From positions 124,001-188,000 of the forward strand of contig NZ_RQFK01000023.1 of NCBI RefSeq assembly GCF_004770765.1: a DNA stretch of 64,000 bases. Reading direction: 5' to 3'. Shown one piece after another: positions 1 to 8,515 of this stretch. Made by a program: the position numbers and the translations under genes. The DNA is from Leptospira noumeaensis (GTDB lineage Bacteria > Spirochaetota > Leptospiria > Leptospirales > Leptospiraceae). Under the pieces are notes generated by a model. It was not told the DNA's origin and searched no databases. It saw nothing but the letters and a program-made list of their open reading frames with translations. Numbering within the stretch: the stretch's first letter is position 1; every line of letters starts with the position of its first letter.

Positions 1-2
1 AT

Positions 3-1256
3 TTTACAAAATACCCGTATGGGATTTTGTTTTTTATGGCATGTTTCGCCTATGAACTTTTAAGATCTCCCAGTCTTTACAAAGATGCTTTGTTTTACTT
101 ATTAAAACATTATGCGAAAGGGATTCGATTAGTCTATTTAGTTTTTGTAGTGCTTATGGTGTTTTCTTTGCCAGTTCTACGAGTGGTCACAAAAATCAAT
201 CTCAACCAAAAAGGGTTCAAACAGTTTATGTTTGGAATCACCTTTGTTTTGTTTGTGGATCTTTCTATTTATTTTTTCCGTAAAAGGGATGAAATCAAAA
301 AAATATTTCCGAAAACGGTAGTGGTTCTTTGGGTTTATGCAGTATTTCCGGCTTTTCTTTGGTTATTTATGAATCCTGACCGGGTGAATGCTCTCATCGA
401 TGCCCAAATGATTGTGAATGCATACACAAGAAGTTTTTTCTTAACTCTTTGGACGGAACCAGGCCTGGATCCTTCTGTACCTGGGGTATTTGATTTTATT
501 TGGGGGTTTCGCACTCTCATTGTGTTTGCAGTTCTTTCTCTTCTTTATTTCGTATTACGAAGTGGAATCAAATTCCAATCTAAGCTAAAAGATCCACTCC
601 TTGCAGGAACTCTTGTTTTATTTTTGGAACTTCTTATTTTAGAACTGACAACGGGAAATAAACAACCAAGGCATGTATTGCAGTTTATCCCTGCCATCGG
701 GCTTGTGAGTTTCCTTTGGATCTTGCGTTTGTACGAGTTAGCTGAGACAAAAATAGAAAAAATCACTTCTGTTTCCGTATTTTTACTCACCGCTATTTTT
801 GTGTTTTCAAATTCATTGTATTCTCAAGGAATTCTTTCTGGGAATTTTTTTGAGAAAAAAATGTTTTGTTACCGTGGGATGAATGCCGGTGATTTCCAAC
901 CAGCAAGAGAGATCGCCGAACAGATATCACCTGAGAAAAAATACATTTTGATCAATGCCTTCCATTTTGAAGAAAAGTATAGTTCTCGAGGTCGGGTGCT
1001 CGCATCAGATTTCGATCTTGCGATGAAACTAAAAACTTATAAACAAGGTATGGTTCGAAATGATAACAAATATCGTTGGAAAGAATGGACCGATTTTGAT
1101 TCCGTTCTTTTATTAAGCGATGTTTGTCCTGATAGTTTTGTCGAAGAAAAATTTGAAAATCGTACAAAAACCTTGAATAGTAAATCAACATTACTGTCTA
1201 CTTATAGAGAAAGTTCTGGCATTGCCTGCCTTCAAGAATATAAATTGCTCAAATAA
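3..1256 (+). CDS. Multi-pass membrane protein, 5'-truncated by the window edge (GT-C glycosyltransferase-like)
   Basis: The frame is open to the left edge, so the true start lies outside the window; the first internal start-like codon (TTG at 27) is probably not real. What remains has about seven hydrophobic segments in the first 270 codons, followed by a soluble C-terminal part of about 140 residues. A segment of the type PRHVLQFIPAIG before a late membrane helix recalls family-39-like GT-C glycosyltransferases or other polyprenol-dependent membrane glycosyltransferases, but the N-terminal loop that carries the catalytic acidic residues is not visible. It ends 12 nt before the RND gene and may be co-transcribed with it. 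The membrane topology is clear; the enzymatic role is inference. Confidence 0.6.
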   Translation, partial: FTKYPYGILFFMACFAYELLRSPSLYKDALFYLLKHYAKGIRLVYLVFVVLMVFSLPVLRVVTKINLNQKGFKQFMFGITFVLFVDLSIYFFRKRDEIKKIFPKTVVVLWVYAVFPAFLWLFMNPDRVNALIDAQMIVNAYTRSFFLTLWTEPGLDPSVPGVFDFIWGFRTLIVFAVLSLLYFVLRSGIKFQSKLKDPLLAGTLVLFLELLILELTTGNKQPRHVLQFIPAIGLVSFLWILRLYELAETKIEKITSVSVFLLTAIFVFSNSLYSQGILSGNFFEKKMFCYRGMNAGDFQPAREIAEQISPEKKYILINAFHFEEKYSSRGRVLASDFDLAMKLKTYKQGMVRNDNKYRWKEWTDFDSVLLLSDVCPDSFVEEKFENRTKTLNSKSTLLSTYRESSGIACLQEYKLLK

Positions 1257-1268
1257 AGAAAGGGTATT

Positions 1269-4200
1269 ATGAGTATAGCTTCTTTTTCCATCAAACGTCC
1301 CATTTTTATATCTTCGTTGGTCATCATTATGGTGATTACGGGATTTATTTCTTTGAAACGAATTGGTGTTGATCTTTTCCCTGACATCAATATTCCCTTT
1401 GTTGTCGTTTCGACTGTGTATCCAGGTGCAGGCCCGGAAGAAATTGAAACTTCCATATCCAAACCTTTGGAAGAGGAACTCAGTTCCATCTCTGGATTGA
1501 AACGGATCACATCCAGAAACCAAGAAGGGATTTCGATGGTCTTTGCTGAGTTCAATCTCACAACAGACATCAAATACGCCGAACAACAAGTTCGGGACAA
1601 AACAGCTCGCGTCAAACCACTCTTCCCCGAATCTTCGAAAGAACCACTTGTCCAAAGGTTTGATCCATCAGACCAACCCATCATGAGGATTTCCCTTTTT
1701 GCAGACTTACCAGAAGGGGAACTTTATGATTTGGCAAAAGAAAAAATCAAAACCAAGTTAGAACAAGTCAACAACGTGGGCGCTGTAAAAATCATTGGTG
1801 GTTCACGCCGGGAAATCCACATCGAACTGGATCGTAACAAAATCAATTCCTACCAAGTCCCAGCCCTTGCGATTGGAAACCAAATCAAAAACTCCGGAGT
1901 TAATATTCCCGCGGGAAAGGTAGAAGGTGGGGACAAAGAAACATCTTTTCGAACTGTTGCCAAATACGAATCCTTATCTCAAATCGAAAACACAGTGGTA
2001 TCCTTTGGTGGGGAATTTGGACGAGGAGTACTTGTTAAGGATTTAGGCCAAGTTAAGGATACTTTACAAGACCGCCAAACAGTAGGTATGTTGTATGCTC
2101 CTGTAAAAACAGAAGAACACGAAGAACCATCTGTTATTGGAAAACTTCTTTTTAAATACGAACCTCCCAAAAAAGAAAGAGTACAAAAGAAAGCTCTCTT
2201 TCTGGATGTTTACAAACAATCCGGAGCCAATACCGTAGAAGTGGCCGATGGAATTCTTGGAAAAATTGATTCCATTAATGAACAGATCAAAGACTTAAAA
2301 GGTGCCCCAAAAGTCATTCTCATCCGCGATGGATCCAAATGGATTCGTGCCAATATTGAAGACGTTACCATCGCCATCATTCTCGGGATTTTACTCGCTG
2401 TTATTGTTGTGTATCTTTTCCTTGGGAACATTCGTTCGACTCTTATTACGGGTATGGCCTTACCAAACTCAATGTTAGGTGCCTTTATCATTATGTATGC
2501 CATGGGTTTTACCATGAACGTAATGACTCTTCTTGCACTTTCCCTTGCCGTGGGACTCCTTGTGGATGATGCCATTGTGGTCAGGGAAAATATCTTCCGG
2601 AAACTAGAAGAAGGGGAATCTGTCATTGTTGCCGCAAGGAAAGGAACAGAAGAGGTAACTCTTGCTGTGATTGGAACTTCCTTAACAGTGATTGCGGTAT
2701 TCCTTCCGATTGGATTTTTATCAGGGATTGTCGGTCAGTTTTTCAAACAGTTTGGATTTACCGTTGTTTTTGCGATGATCATTTCCCTATTTGATGGATT
2801 GACCGTTGCACCAATGTTATCTGCTTATTTTGCAGGAAAAACAGACATCCATAAAAAGAAAAACATCGTATTACGTAACTTCGATAAGTTCCAAGATTTT
2901 CTGGACAGAATGTACGGAATCATCATGAACTTTGCCCTAAAAAAACCATGGGCAGTCATTCTACTAACTTTTCTCACATTAGTTACTAGTATTTTCTCAC
3001 TTGCATTTGTGAAAAAAACCTTCTTACCAGCAAACGACCAAGGTGAGTTTATGGTGAACGTAGAGATGCCGCCGGGAACTTCCTTACAAGGAACTACGGA
3101 AGTGGTAGAAGACATTCAAAATGCCATCATCCAATTTGTGCCTGAGATGGACCTTCTCGCAACCGTTGTTGGTAACAGTGATGGAGAATCCAATATTGCG
3201 ACCATTGGTGTGGCACTTCTCCCTTCCGAATATCGAAAACGTACGACAGGGGATGTCAAAGACCAGGTTCGTGAATTTTTAAAACAATACCCACAAGCAA
3301 GACCTAAGGTGAACGACTATTCGGCGATAGGTGGTGGGGTTCAATATCCATTTAACTTAAACTTAAAAGGTGAAAACCTAAAAGATTTGGAAGCGTATTC
3401 GTTTAAAGTCATGGAAGAATTACGAAAAATTCCTGACCTTACAGACGTGGACACAACGTACCGAACAGGAAAACCAGAATTCCAAGTAGTTCCAAACCGT
3501 GCGAAAATGCAAACCGTGGGTGTGGTCGCTGGTGTTATGGGGGCCGAACTTCGTTACCATATTGAAGGTGGGGAAGTGGCTAAGTATTTAGAAAATGGAA
3601 TCGAGTATGATGTAAGGCTTCGTTTGAAAGAAGACCAACGAAATTTACGAAGATCGTTTTCTGAAACTCGTGTGCCGAACATCCAAAACCGTCTCATTCC
3701 ACTCAGTGCCATTGCTGAAGGAAAAGAAAGTAGTTCTCCTGCAAGGATCATCAGAGAAGACAGATCGCGAGTGGTTCCAATCAACGCAAACCTAGCACCG
3801 GGTGGAGCGATTGCATCGGCATCTGAGGCAGCGACAAAAATTCTAAAAGAAAAACTTCAGCCTCCTCCAGGGATTACCTATTCCTTTGTGGGCCAATCGG
3901 AAGATTTTAAGGAACTTTTACAAAACATCATCCTTGCTTTTGGAATGGCTCTTATCTTCATCTATCTAGTGTTAGCTTCACTATATGAATCCTTTATCAC
4001 ACCGATTACGATTCTATTCGCGATTCCACCGGCCATTTCGGGAGCTTTCTTTGCTCTTGCTTTGACTGGTGAGATGTTAAACCTTTTCAGTATGATTGGA
4101 CTCATCCTTCTCATGGGACTTGTGGCCAAAAACTCCATCCTTCTTGTAGACCATGCAATGCTTGCCATGAAAGAACATGGAATGACAAGAGATGAAGCCA

Positions 4201-4472
4201 TCTTTGATGCGGGATCCAAACGCCTCCGTCCTATCTTAATGACATCCCTTGCGATGATTGCAGGAACTTTGCCAATTGCACTTGGAATTGGTGAGGCTTC
4301 TAAATCAAGAACAGCCATGGGAATTGCGATCATCGGAGGTCTTGTCCTCTCCACTCTCATCACTCTCATTGTGGTGCCTGCTGTGTTTGGATACATTGAC
4401 CGTCTTCGTGAAAAGATCGAGGGAGCTTTCCGTCCTGATTACGAAATTCGACCAGAGGATTTAGAGGGTTAA
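1269..4472 (+). CDS. RND-family efflux transporter permease subunit (AcrB/MdtB-like)
   Basis: At 1067 residues this has the usual length of an HAE-type RND inner-membrane pump. It shows the duplicated layout: an N-terminal helix (FSIKRPIFISSLVIIMVITG), a large periplasmic loop to about residue 355, six helices, a second loop, then six more helices. The helix-4 proton-relay pair is visible as two adjacent Asp (about 433-434, in GLLVDDAIVV), and the helix-10 Lys as GLVAKNSILLVDHA (about 953). Such pumps use proton-motive force to export drugs, detergents or lipids through a periplasmic adaptor and outer-membrane channel. Neither partner is seen here, so they are either upstream of the window or elsewhere. 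The start has an AAAGGG ribosome site at good spacing. Substrate unknown. Confidence 0.95.
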   Translation: MSIASFSIKRPIFISSLVIIMVITGFISLKRIGVDLFPDINIPFVVVSTVYPGAGPEEIETSISKPLEEELSSISGLKRITSRNQEGISMVFAEFNLTTDIKYAEQQVRDKTARVKPLFPESSKEPLVQRFDPSDQPIMRISLFADLPEGELYDLAKEKIKTKLEQVNNVGAVKIIGGSRREIHIELDRNKINSYQVPALAIGNQIKNSGVNIPAGKVEGGDKETSFRTVAKYESLSQIENTVVSFGGEFGRGVLVKDLGQVKDTLQDRQTVGMLYAPVKTEEHEEPSVIGKLLFKYEPPKKERVQKKALFLDVYKQSGANTVEVADGILGKIDSINEQIKDLKGAPKVILIRDGSKWIRANIEDVTIAIILGILLAVIVVYLFLGNIRSTLITGMALPNSMLGAFIIMYAMGFTMNVMTLLALSLAVGLLVDDAIVVRENIFRKLEEGESVIVAARKGTEEVTLAVIGTSLTVIAVFLPIGFLSGIVGQFFKQFGFTVVFAMIISLFDGLTVAPMLSAYFAGKTDIHKKKNIVLRNFDKFQDFLDRMYGIIMNFALKKPWAVILLTFLTLVTSIFSLAFVKKTFLPANDQGEFMVNVEMPPGTSLQGTTEVVEDIQNAIIQFVPEMDLLATVVGNSDGESNIATIGVALLPSEYRKRTTGDVKDQVREFLKQYPQARPKVNDYSAIGGGVQYPFNLNLKGENLKDLEAYSFKVMEELRKIPDLTDVDTTYRTGKPEFQVVPNRAKMQTVGVVAGVMGAELRYHIEGGEVAKYLENGIEYDVRLRLKEDQRNLRRSFSETRVPNIQNRLIPLSAIAEGKESSSPARIIREDRSRVVPINANLAPGGAIASASEAATKILKEKLQPPPGITYSFVGQSEDFKELLQNIILAFGMALIFIYLVLASLYESFITPITILFAIPPAISGAFFALALTGEMLNLFSMIGLILLMGLVAKNSILLVDHAMLAMKEHGMTRDEAIFDAGSKRLRPILMTSLAMIAGTLPIALGIGEASKSRTAMGIAIIGGLVLSTLITLIVVPAVFGYIDRLREKIEGAFRPDYEIRPEDLEG

Positions 4473-4545
4473 GTTCAAAACTTACTGATTCTAGGGCATA
4501 AATTTAAACTTGCCCAAACTTTGAATTCGGTGTTCTCTTGCTTAC

Positions 4546-4908
4546 ATGTCCAGCGAACGCCGAATTTACAAACGAATCTCCGAAAAAGTCCAGCTCACAT
4601 ACCGAGTGATCCAATCGGGCGCAGGCTCTGCACAGTTTTTACCCAAAGACAAGGGAGAAGGAGAATCCCAAGATATTTCTGAAGGCGGACTTCTATTCCG
4701 AACGAAAGAACCCATGCCGCTTGGCACGAGATTGGAATTAGAATTACGATTTCCTGATGTTAAGTACGTTTTGTACCCTAAAGCAAAGGTGGTTCGTTTG
4801 GAAGAGTTCGGAGAAGGGGCATTCTACGAAATTGGACTCGAGTTCAACCAGTTGTTTCTCGATGACGAAAAACTTTTATTAGAACACATTAGTCGATTAG
4901 AAGTATAA
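4546..4908 (+). CDS. PilZ-domain protein (probable c-di-GMP sensor)
   Basis: A 120-residue single-domain protein. The N-terminal arginine motif (RRIYKRI, residues 5-11) and a downstream DISEGG motif (about residue 43) correspond to the RxxxR and D/NxSxxG signatures by which PilZ domains bind cyclic di-GMP. The rest predicts a small beta-barrel. No effector domain is attached, so it presumably acts by protein-protein contact. It stands alone between the RND gene (73 nt upstream) and the sensor kinase (50 nt downstream). The upstream gap holds a GGGCA...TGCCC inverted repeat (about 4494-4515) that could end the RND transcript, though no T-run follows it. Confidence 0.85.
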   Translation: MSSERRIYKRISEKVQLTYRVIQSGAGSAQFLPKDKGEGESQDISEGGLLFRTKEPMPLGTRLELELRFPDVKYVLYPKAKVVRLEEFGEGAFYEIGLEFNQLFLDDEKLLLEHISRLEV

Positions 4909-4958
4909 CCTGAATTTTTCTACTTCCCACAATTCATCGGTGATTCGGTAGAACTCGT

Positions 4959-6203
4959 ATGTTACAAAGGTTAGCTGGGTTTTTTCGAGGAATTCCTCTC
5001 GAACCGATTTCTCTTCTCGCTGTTTATTCAGAAATTATTAGTAAACTATATTTCCTGGGACTAGCTTATTGTTTGGCTTATATCCAAAGTGTTTATTTGG
5101 AGTGGAATACCCCTGACCAAACCAATTGTATTCTTTCTGCTATCCAACTTGTACTCAGTGTCATTTTAGTTTTGACTTCCTTCTTTTTTAGGAGGTTCTT
5201 TGGAATTGCTCCTATCCTTGTTCGTTTGACTTTTTTTCTTTTGGTTCTGGTGGAGATTGAAACAGGATTCCATGATCCCACCATTCCTTATTTTGACCCT
5301 AGGAATTGGTTAACCATCACTGCTTTACTGGCTACTTCTTCTTTCTTTTATCCGGGCCTTGTTTGGCAGTACATATTAGAATGGTCGATTGTTCTTTTGA
5401 TATACATCATCAGAGTGTATTTTGCCAACCAAACAGTGATTCCACTGGAAACTTGGAGAGAGATGTCTACCATTTTTCCTTTGTTTTTAGTGGCTTTCTT
5501 TTTAAACCATTGGTGGTTTCGAACCAGATACATTGCAGCTTATCGTGGGATGTTGTTGGAAGAAAAACGAAGAACTTTTTTCCAAGACATCCACGATAGT
5601 TTGGGCTCCCAACTGACAGATTTGGTGATACTCACGCAAAAACTGGAAAAAACTCCAAAAGAAATTACAGACATCCAATTACAAAAATTAAAACAACTTT
5701 CCGAGTCGGCACTGCAATCTTTGCGCACCCAAGTTCAAGAAGAAGACCAAAGAGAGTTGTTCCAGGAATCATTGTTAGACGGAATCGGATTATCCGTCAA
5801 AAAAAGATACAAACTAGCAGGGCGGAATGTTAACTTAGAGTGGGTAGGTCACGGCGAAGATCCTATCATTAAAATAGGAGATCCAGAAATGGCCCACCAT
5901 ATCCTTCAGATCTTTAAAGAAATCACAACCAATGATTTAAGGTATGGGAACGGGATTTCCACTTGGAGGATCGAACGAAATTTGGATCACTTAGAATTTC
6001 AATTTTCTACTGAGTCACAAAGTTTGGAGAACTCAGGAAAATGGACGAAAACTAAAAACCATGATGGGGATGAAGGTGTCCTTTTTGGGATCGGTGAACG
6101 AGGGTTACACCAAAGAATCAAAACACTTAACGGTAAAATTCTCATAACAGAATCTCCTTACAAAATTGATATGAAACTTCCGATAGGGCTTTTTGATTTA
6201 TGA
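4959..6203 (+). CDS. Membrane sensor histidine kinase, NarX/DesK (HisKA_3) type
   Basis: A 414-residue protein with about six hydrophobic N-terminal segments (to about residue 190), then a dimerisation helix with the phospho-acceptor His in FFQDIHDSLGSQL (His about 212), typical of HisKA_3 kinases, and a C-terminal GHKL ATPase domain. The ATPase domain is weakly conserved: the N-box is seen as EITTND and the last glycine loop as FGIGERGLHQRI, but a clean DxGxG box is not obvious. It overlaps the response-regulator gene by 4 nt (ATGA), so the two are translationally coupled partners. Its signal is unknown; the sensing part is essentially all membrane. Confidence 0.88.
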   Translation: MLQRLAGFFRGIPLEPISLLAVYSEIISKLYFLGLAYCLAYIQSVYLEWNTPDQTNCILSAIQLVLSVILVLTSFFFRRFFGIAPILVRLTFFLLVLVEIETGFHDPTIPYFDPRNWLTITALLATSSFFYPGLVWQYILEWSIVLLIYIIRVYFANQTVIPLETWREMSTIFPLFLVAFFLNHWWFRTRYIAAYRGMLLEEKRRTFFQDIHDSLGSQLTDLVILTQKLEKTPKEITDIQLQKLKQLSESALQSLRTQVQEEDQRELFQESLLDGIGLSVKKRYKLAGRNVNLEWVGHGEDPIIKIGDPEMAHHILQIFKEITTNDLRYGNGISTWRIERNLDHLEFQFSTESQSLENSGKWTKTKNHDGDEGVLFGIGERGLHQRIKTLNGKILITESPYKIDMKLPIGLFDL

Positions 6204-6838
6204 AATTCATTTCCATAGGTATCATCGAAGACAATTTGGATTTTTTACAATCCCTATGTGGAGTGTTAGAAGAGAATCCATCACTCCATTTAAAAACTTG
6301 GAATTCAGCAGAAGAGTTTTGGGCAGAGGATGCGGCCAAAGAATGGGATCTTCTAATTTTAGACATTGGCCTACCGGGCATGACTGGGATTGATGTCCTC
6401 AAAACCTATCATACCGTTCAATCTCGAAAGAGTTTAGTGATTTCTTCCTTACAAACAGATGATGCCATTTTTTCTGCCCTTAGGAATGGGGCATCTGGTT
6501 ATATTTGGAAATCAGAACTAGACTCTCTTCATGATACCATCCAAACTTTACTTGATGGGGGAAGTGTGATTTCACCTTCCATCGCCGCAAAAGTCTTGTT
6601 AAGTTTTCGTAAACCCCAACCAAACTTGGATTCAGGAGTGGGTGTGGAAGTACTCACTCCTAGAGAAAGGCAAGTTTTGGAACTCATTGTGGAAGGGGAT
6701 AGTCCCCACCAAATTGCTTCTCTTTTTGGAACGACTGTGGGTACGGTGCGCCAACAAATCAAAACGATCTATAAAAAACTCCAAGTCAATACCAGAGTGC
6801 AGATGGTGAAAAAAGCCCGTCAGTTTGGAATTTTCTAA
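6200..6838 (+). CDS. NarL/FixJ-family response regulator
   Basis: A 212-residue two-domain regulator. The receiver domain has an acidic pair (E10, D11), the phospho-acceptor Asp55 in LLILDIGLPG, and the conserved Lys104 in GYIWKSE. The C-terminal LuxR-type helix-turn-helix (about 150-210) begins LTPRERQVLELIVEGDS and contains GTTVGTVRQQIKTIYKKL. It is the partner of the kinase it overlaps. No further gene follows on this strand within 460 nt except a very short ORF, and two promoters with a shared palindrome (6895-6906 and 7144-7155) begin just 57 nt after its stop, making it the obvious candidate to bind them. That link is inference. Confidence 0.93.
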   Translation: MKFISIGIIEDNLDFLQSLCGVLEENPSLHLKTWNSAEEFWAEDAAKEWDLLILDIGLPGMTGIDVLKTYHTVQSRKSLVISSLQTDDAIFSALRNGASGYIWKSELDSLHDTIQTLLDGGSVISPSIAAKVLLSFRKPQPNLDSGVGVEVLTPRERQVLELIVEGDSPHQIASLFGTTVGTVRQQIKTIYKKLQVNTRVQMVKKARQFGIF

Positions 6839-6894
6839 ATGGATTTTGGATTGTTTGGTAAGTTTTTGATCCTAATTTGCGATTCTGATTTTTA

Positions 6895-6944
6895 TACCAT
6901 CTGGTAAATGGACAAATCCTAAGATTTTCGATATCATTCTAGGA
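6895..6944 (+). promoter_or_regulatory. Promoter P1 with palindromic operator TACCATCTGGTA
   Basis: The palindrome TACCA-TC-TGGTA (6895-6906) sits 2 nt upstream of a -35-like TGGACA (6909-6914). A spacer of exactly 17 nt leads to a -10-like TATCAT (6932-6937), which puts the start of transcription near 6944. The whole block is repeated about 250 bp downstream (P2). An operator abutting the -35 box is the usual position of a class II activator site, though repression is also possible. It drives toward the 38-codon ORF at 6962. Confidence 0.7.
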
Positions 6945-6961
6945 TCGAATCACACAAATAC

Positions 6962-7078
6962 ATGCAAACACGAACTGAGTCCATCGATTGGATCTCTATC
7001 TTTTGGGTCAAACTTAGGTTTGTGCTCTGGTTTGGTGTTTACTTTGCTCTCGTGTTTTTAATGAATTGGATTCTGTAA
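6962..7078 (+). CDS. Putative 38-residue single-span membrane peptide
   Basis: ATG at 6962 to TAA at 7078 encodes 38 residues: a polar N-terminus (MQTRTESIDW) followed by a strongly hydrophobic, aromatic-rich helix (about residues 11-38) with one Lys-x-Arg interruption. It lies just after promoter P1, with a predicted leader of under 20 nt. No convincing ribosome-binding site is seen (only a distant AGGAT), so translation would be close to leaderless. Small membrane proteins of this size often bind and tune a membrane complex such as a sensor kinase or pump. The adjacent membrane kinase is a candidate partner by position only. It could be a chance ORF, but its hydrophobic profile and promoter placement argue for a gene. 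Confidence 0.5.
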   Translation: MQTRTESIDWISIFWVKLRFVLWFGVYFALVFLMNWIL

Positions 7079-7143
7079 GAAAATCCAAAACTCGTTTCCT
7101 AAATTAGGTTTGATTACTTTCTCCCCCTCCCTCCTTATTTTTA

Positions 7144-7193
7144 TACCATTTGGTAGATAGACAACTTCCTAATCCCCCGATAGAATAGATCCT
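7144..7193 (+). promoter_or_regulatory. Promoter P2 with palindromic operator TACCATTTGGTA
   Basis: Second copy of the P1 block: palindrome TACCA-TT-TGGTA (7144-7155), -35-like TAGACA (7158-7163), a 17-nt spacer, and -10-like TAGAAT (7181-7186). The predicted start is near 7193. Over about 35 nt it matches P1 with the same operator-to-35 spacing and only scattered substitutions, while the spacers and flanks differ more. This is what selection on both operator and promoter would leave. Confidence 0.7.
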
Positions 7194-7304
7194 GTATGCC
7201 AGTCTTTCCTATTCTTTGATTGGTACTAGCGAACGATTTCCATTTGACAATCTATTTGCCCATGCAAGCGCCATCGTGTGCGACCGCCACGGTGGTGTTT
7301 TTTT
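7193..7304 (+). ncRNA. Candidate small RNA of about 110 nt, P2 to intrinsic terminator
   Basis: Begins at the predicted P2 start and ends at a GC-rich hairpin (about 7283-7296) followed by a T7 run (7298-7304). It contains only a 7-codon ATG ORF (7196-7219, MPVFPIL) right at the 5' end, and a possible 39-codon TTG frame that would run through the terminator into meaB antisense. The transcript ends head-on against the meaB stop codon. It may be a regulatory RNA, a leaderless micro-peptide mRNA, or only an untranslated run-off. Confidence 0.4.
7283..7304 (+). terminator. Intrinsic terminator after P2 transcript
   Basis: ACCGC-CACG-GTGGT-type stem (one G-T pair) immediately followed by GTTTTTTT. 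The T-run lies on the plus side only, so it ends rightward transcription and not meaB, which finishes at 7303 on the other strand. Confidence 0.55.
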
Positions 7305-8418
7305 ATTTGTCCATAAGGTGTTTGATTTCTTTTAAGAGAGTGGATTGGCCCGCCATCAGCTTTTTTTCGGATTCCAAAATGGATTCTTTTTTGCCTGGGC
7401 GCATAAAAAATTGTTCGAGTACGACTTCTCTCAAAGTTTCATCAAACCACATCCGAGTTTGGTTCTCCCGATTTTTCGCATAATATCCGTTTGTTTTTGT
7501 TGTAGAGATATAATCTAAAATCAGTTTCCAAATTTCATCAATGCCTTTCCCGCCAATCCCACTGCAAGTGGTGGCCCTAGGTGTCCATTTGGATTCTGGG
7601 GCAGGGAAAAGGTGGAGGGCCGATTCGTATTCCACACGAGCTCGCATCGCAAAAGGTTCATTTTGTCCGTCGGCCTTATTGATGGCAATGAGATCTGCCA
7701 TTTCCATAATTCCTCGTTTGATTCCTTGGAGTTCATCTCCCGCACCGGCAAGCATGAGTAATAAAAAGAAATCCACCATGGAGTGGACTTGGGTTTCGGA
7801 TTGTCCGACACCTACAGTTTCTATGATGATAGTATCAAATCCGGCTGCTTCACAAAGGTACATGGACTCTCTTGTTTTTCTTGCGACTCCTCCCAAAGAA
7901 CCACTGCTAGGTGAAGGGCGGATGAAGGCATTTTCTGATTTGGAAAGAATCTCCATCCTTGTTTTGTCACCGAGAATGGAACCTTTGGTTCTTTGGCTAC
8001 TCGGGTCAATGGCAAGGACGGCCAATTTATGATTTTGTTCTAGAAGGTAACTTCCAAAACTTTCGATAAAGGTAGATTTACCAACGCCGGGAACACCTGT
8101 GATCCCAATCCGAATGGAATTTCCCACTTTTGGCATCACAAGTTCTAAGATGGCTTGGGCTTTGTCATTATGGACTTCTAAATTACTTTCCACAAGTGTG
8201 ATGGCTTTGGAGAGATGGGTGCGGTTTCCAGAAAGAATCCCTTCGGCAAGTTCGGCTACGGAAATTTCTTTGCGAGTAAGTGTTTTTCTTTGGTCACGGA
8301 TGTAAGGAGAAATGGCTGGGGCATCGGCCACACCTGGATTGACAGAAAGGGCCGACTTTGGATTCGTTTTACCGGAATCCTCTTTCTTTTTGCCAATGTC
8401 CTCGTTTGGTGTTTCCAT
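7303..8418 (-). CDS. meaB: Methylmalonyl-CoA mutase-associated GTPase MeaB (ArgK family)
   Basis: A 371-residue G3E P-loop GTPase. The Walker A motif is GVPGVGKSTF; DPSSQRTKGSILGDKTRM and ETVGVGQSE match the characteristic MeaB switch regions; NKAD is the guanine-specificity motif. MeaB chaperones the mutase, gating adenosylcobalamin delivery and removing inactivated cofactor. The first 60 or so residues form a polar, Lys-rich extension. It lies 97 nt downstream of mutB on the same strand, and a 10-bp inverted repeat occupies that gap, so it is probably the last gene of the mutase operon. Confidence 0.95.
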   Translation of the reverse strand: METPNEDIGKKKEDSGKTNPKSALSVNPGVADAPAISPYIRDQRKTLTRKEISVAELAEGILSGNRTHLSKAITLVESNLEVHNDKAQAILELVMPKVGNSIRIGITGVPGVGKSTFIESFGSYLLEQNHKLAVLAIDPSSQRTKGSILGDKTRMEILSKSENAFIRPSPSSGSLGGVARKTRESMYLCEAAGFDTIIIETVGVGQSETQVHSMVDFFLLLMLAGAGDELQGIKRGIMEMADLIAINKADGQNEPFAMRARVEYESALHLFPAPESKWTPRATTCSGIGGKGIDEIWKLILDYISTTKTNGYYAKNRENQTRMWFDETLREVVLEQFFMRPGKKESILESEKKLMAGQSTLLKEIKHLMDK

Positions 8419-8444
8419 ATTGATTTTTTGTAAAAGATCCTAAT

Positions 8445-8484
8445 AAACACCGATCCACTGATAAATTCCAGCAAATCGGTGTTT
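8445..8484 (-). promoter_or_regulatory. 10-bp inverted repeat between mutB and meaB
   Basis: AAACACCGAT (8445-8454) and ATCGGTGTTT (8475-8484) are perfect inverted copies with a 20-nt loop. On the minus-strand mRNA this is a stable hairpin between two genes of one operon. There is no clean U-tract after it, so partial attenuation or an mRNA-stability element is more likely than a terminator. Confidence 0.5.
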
Positions 8485-8515
8485 GGTGGGATAAGTCTCT
8501 TGTTTAATTTAGAAC

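Noticed and set aside
7220..7483. 87-codon plus-strand ORF
   Set aside because: Runs through the terminator and lies antisense to meaB; no coding signature.
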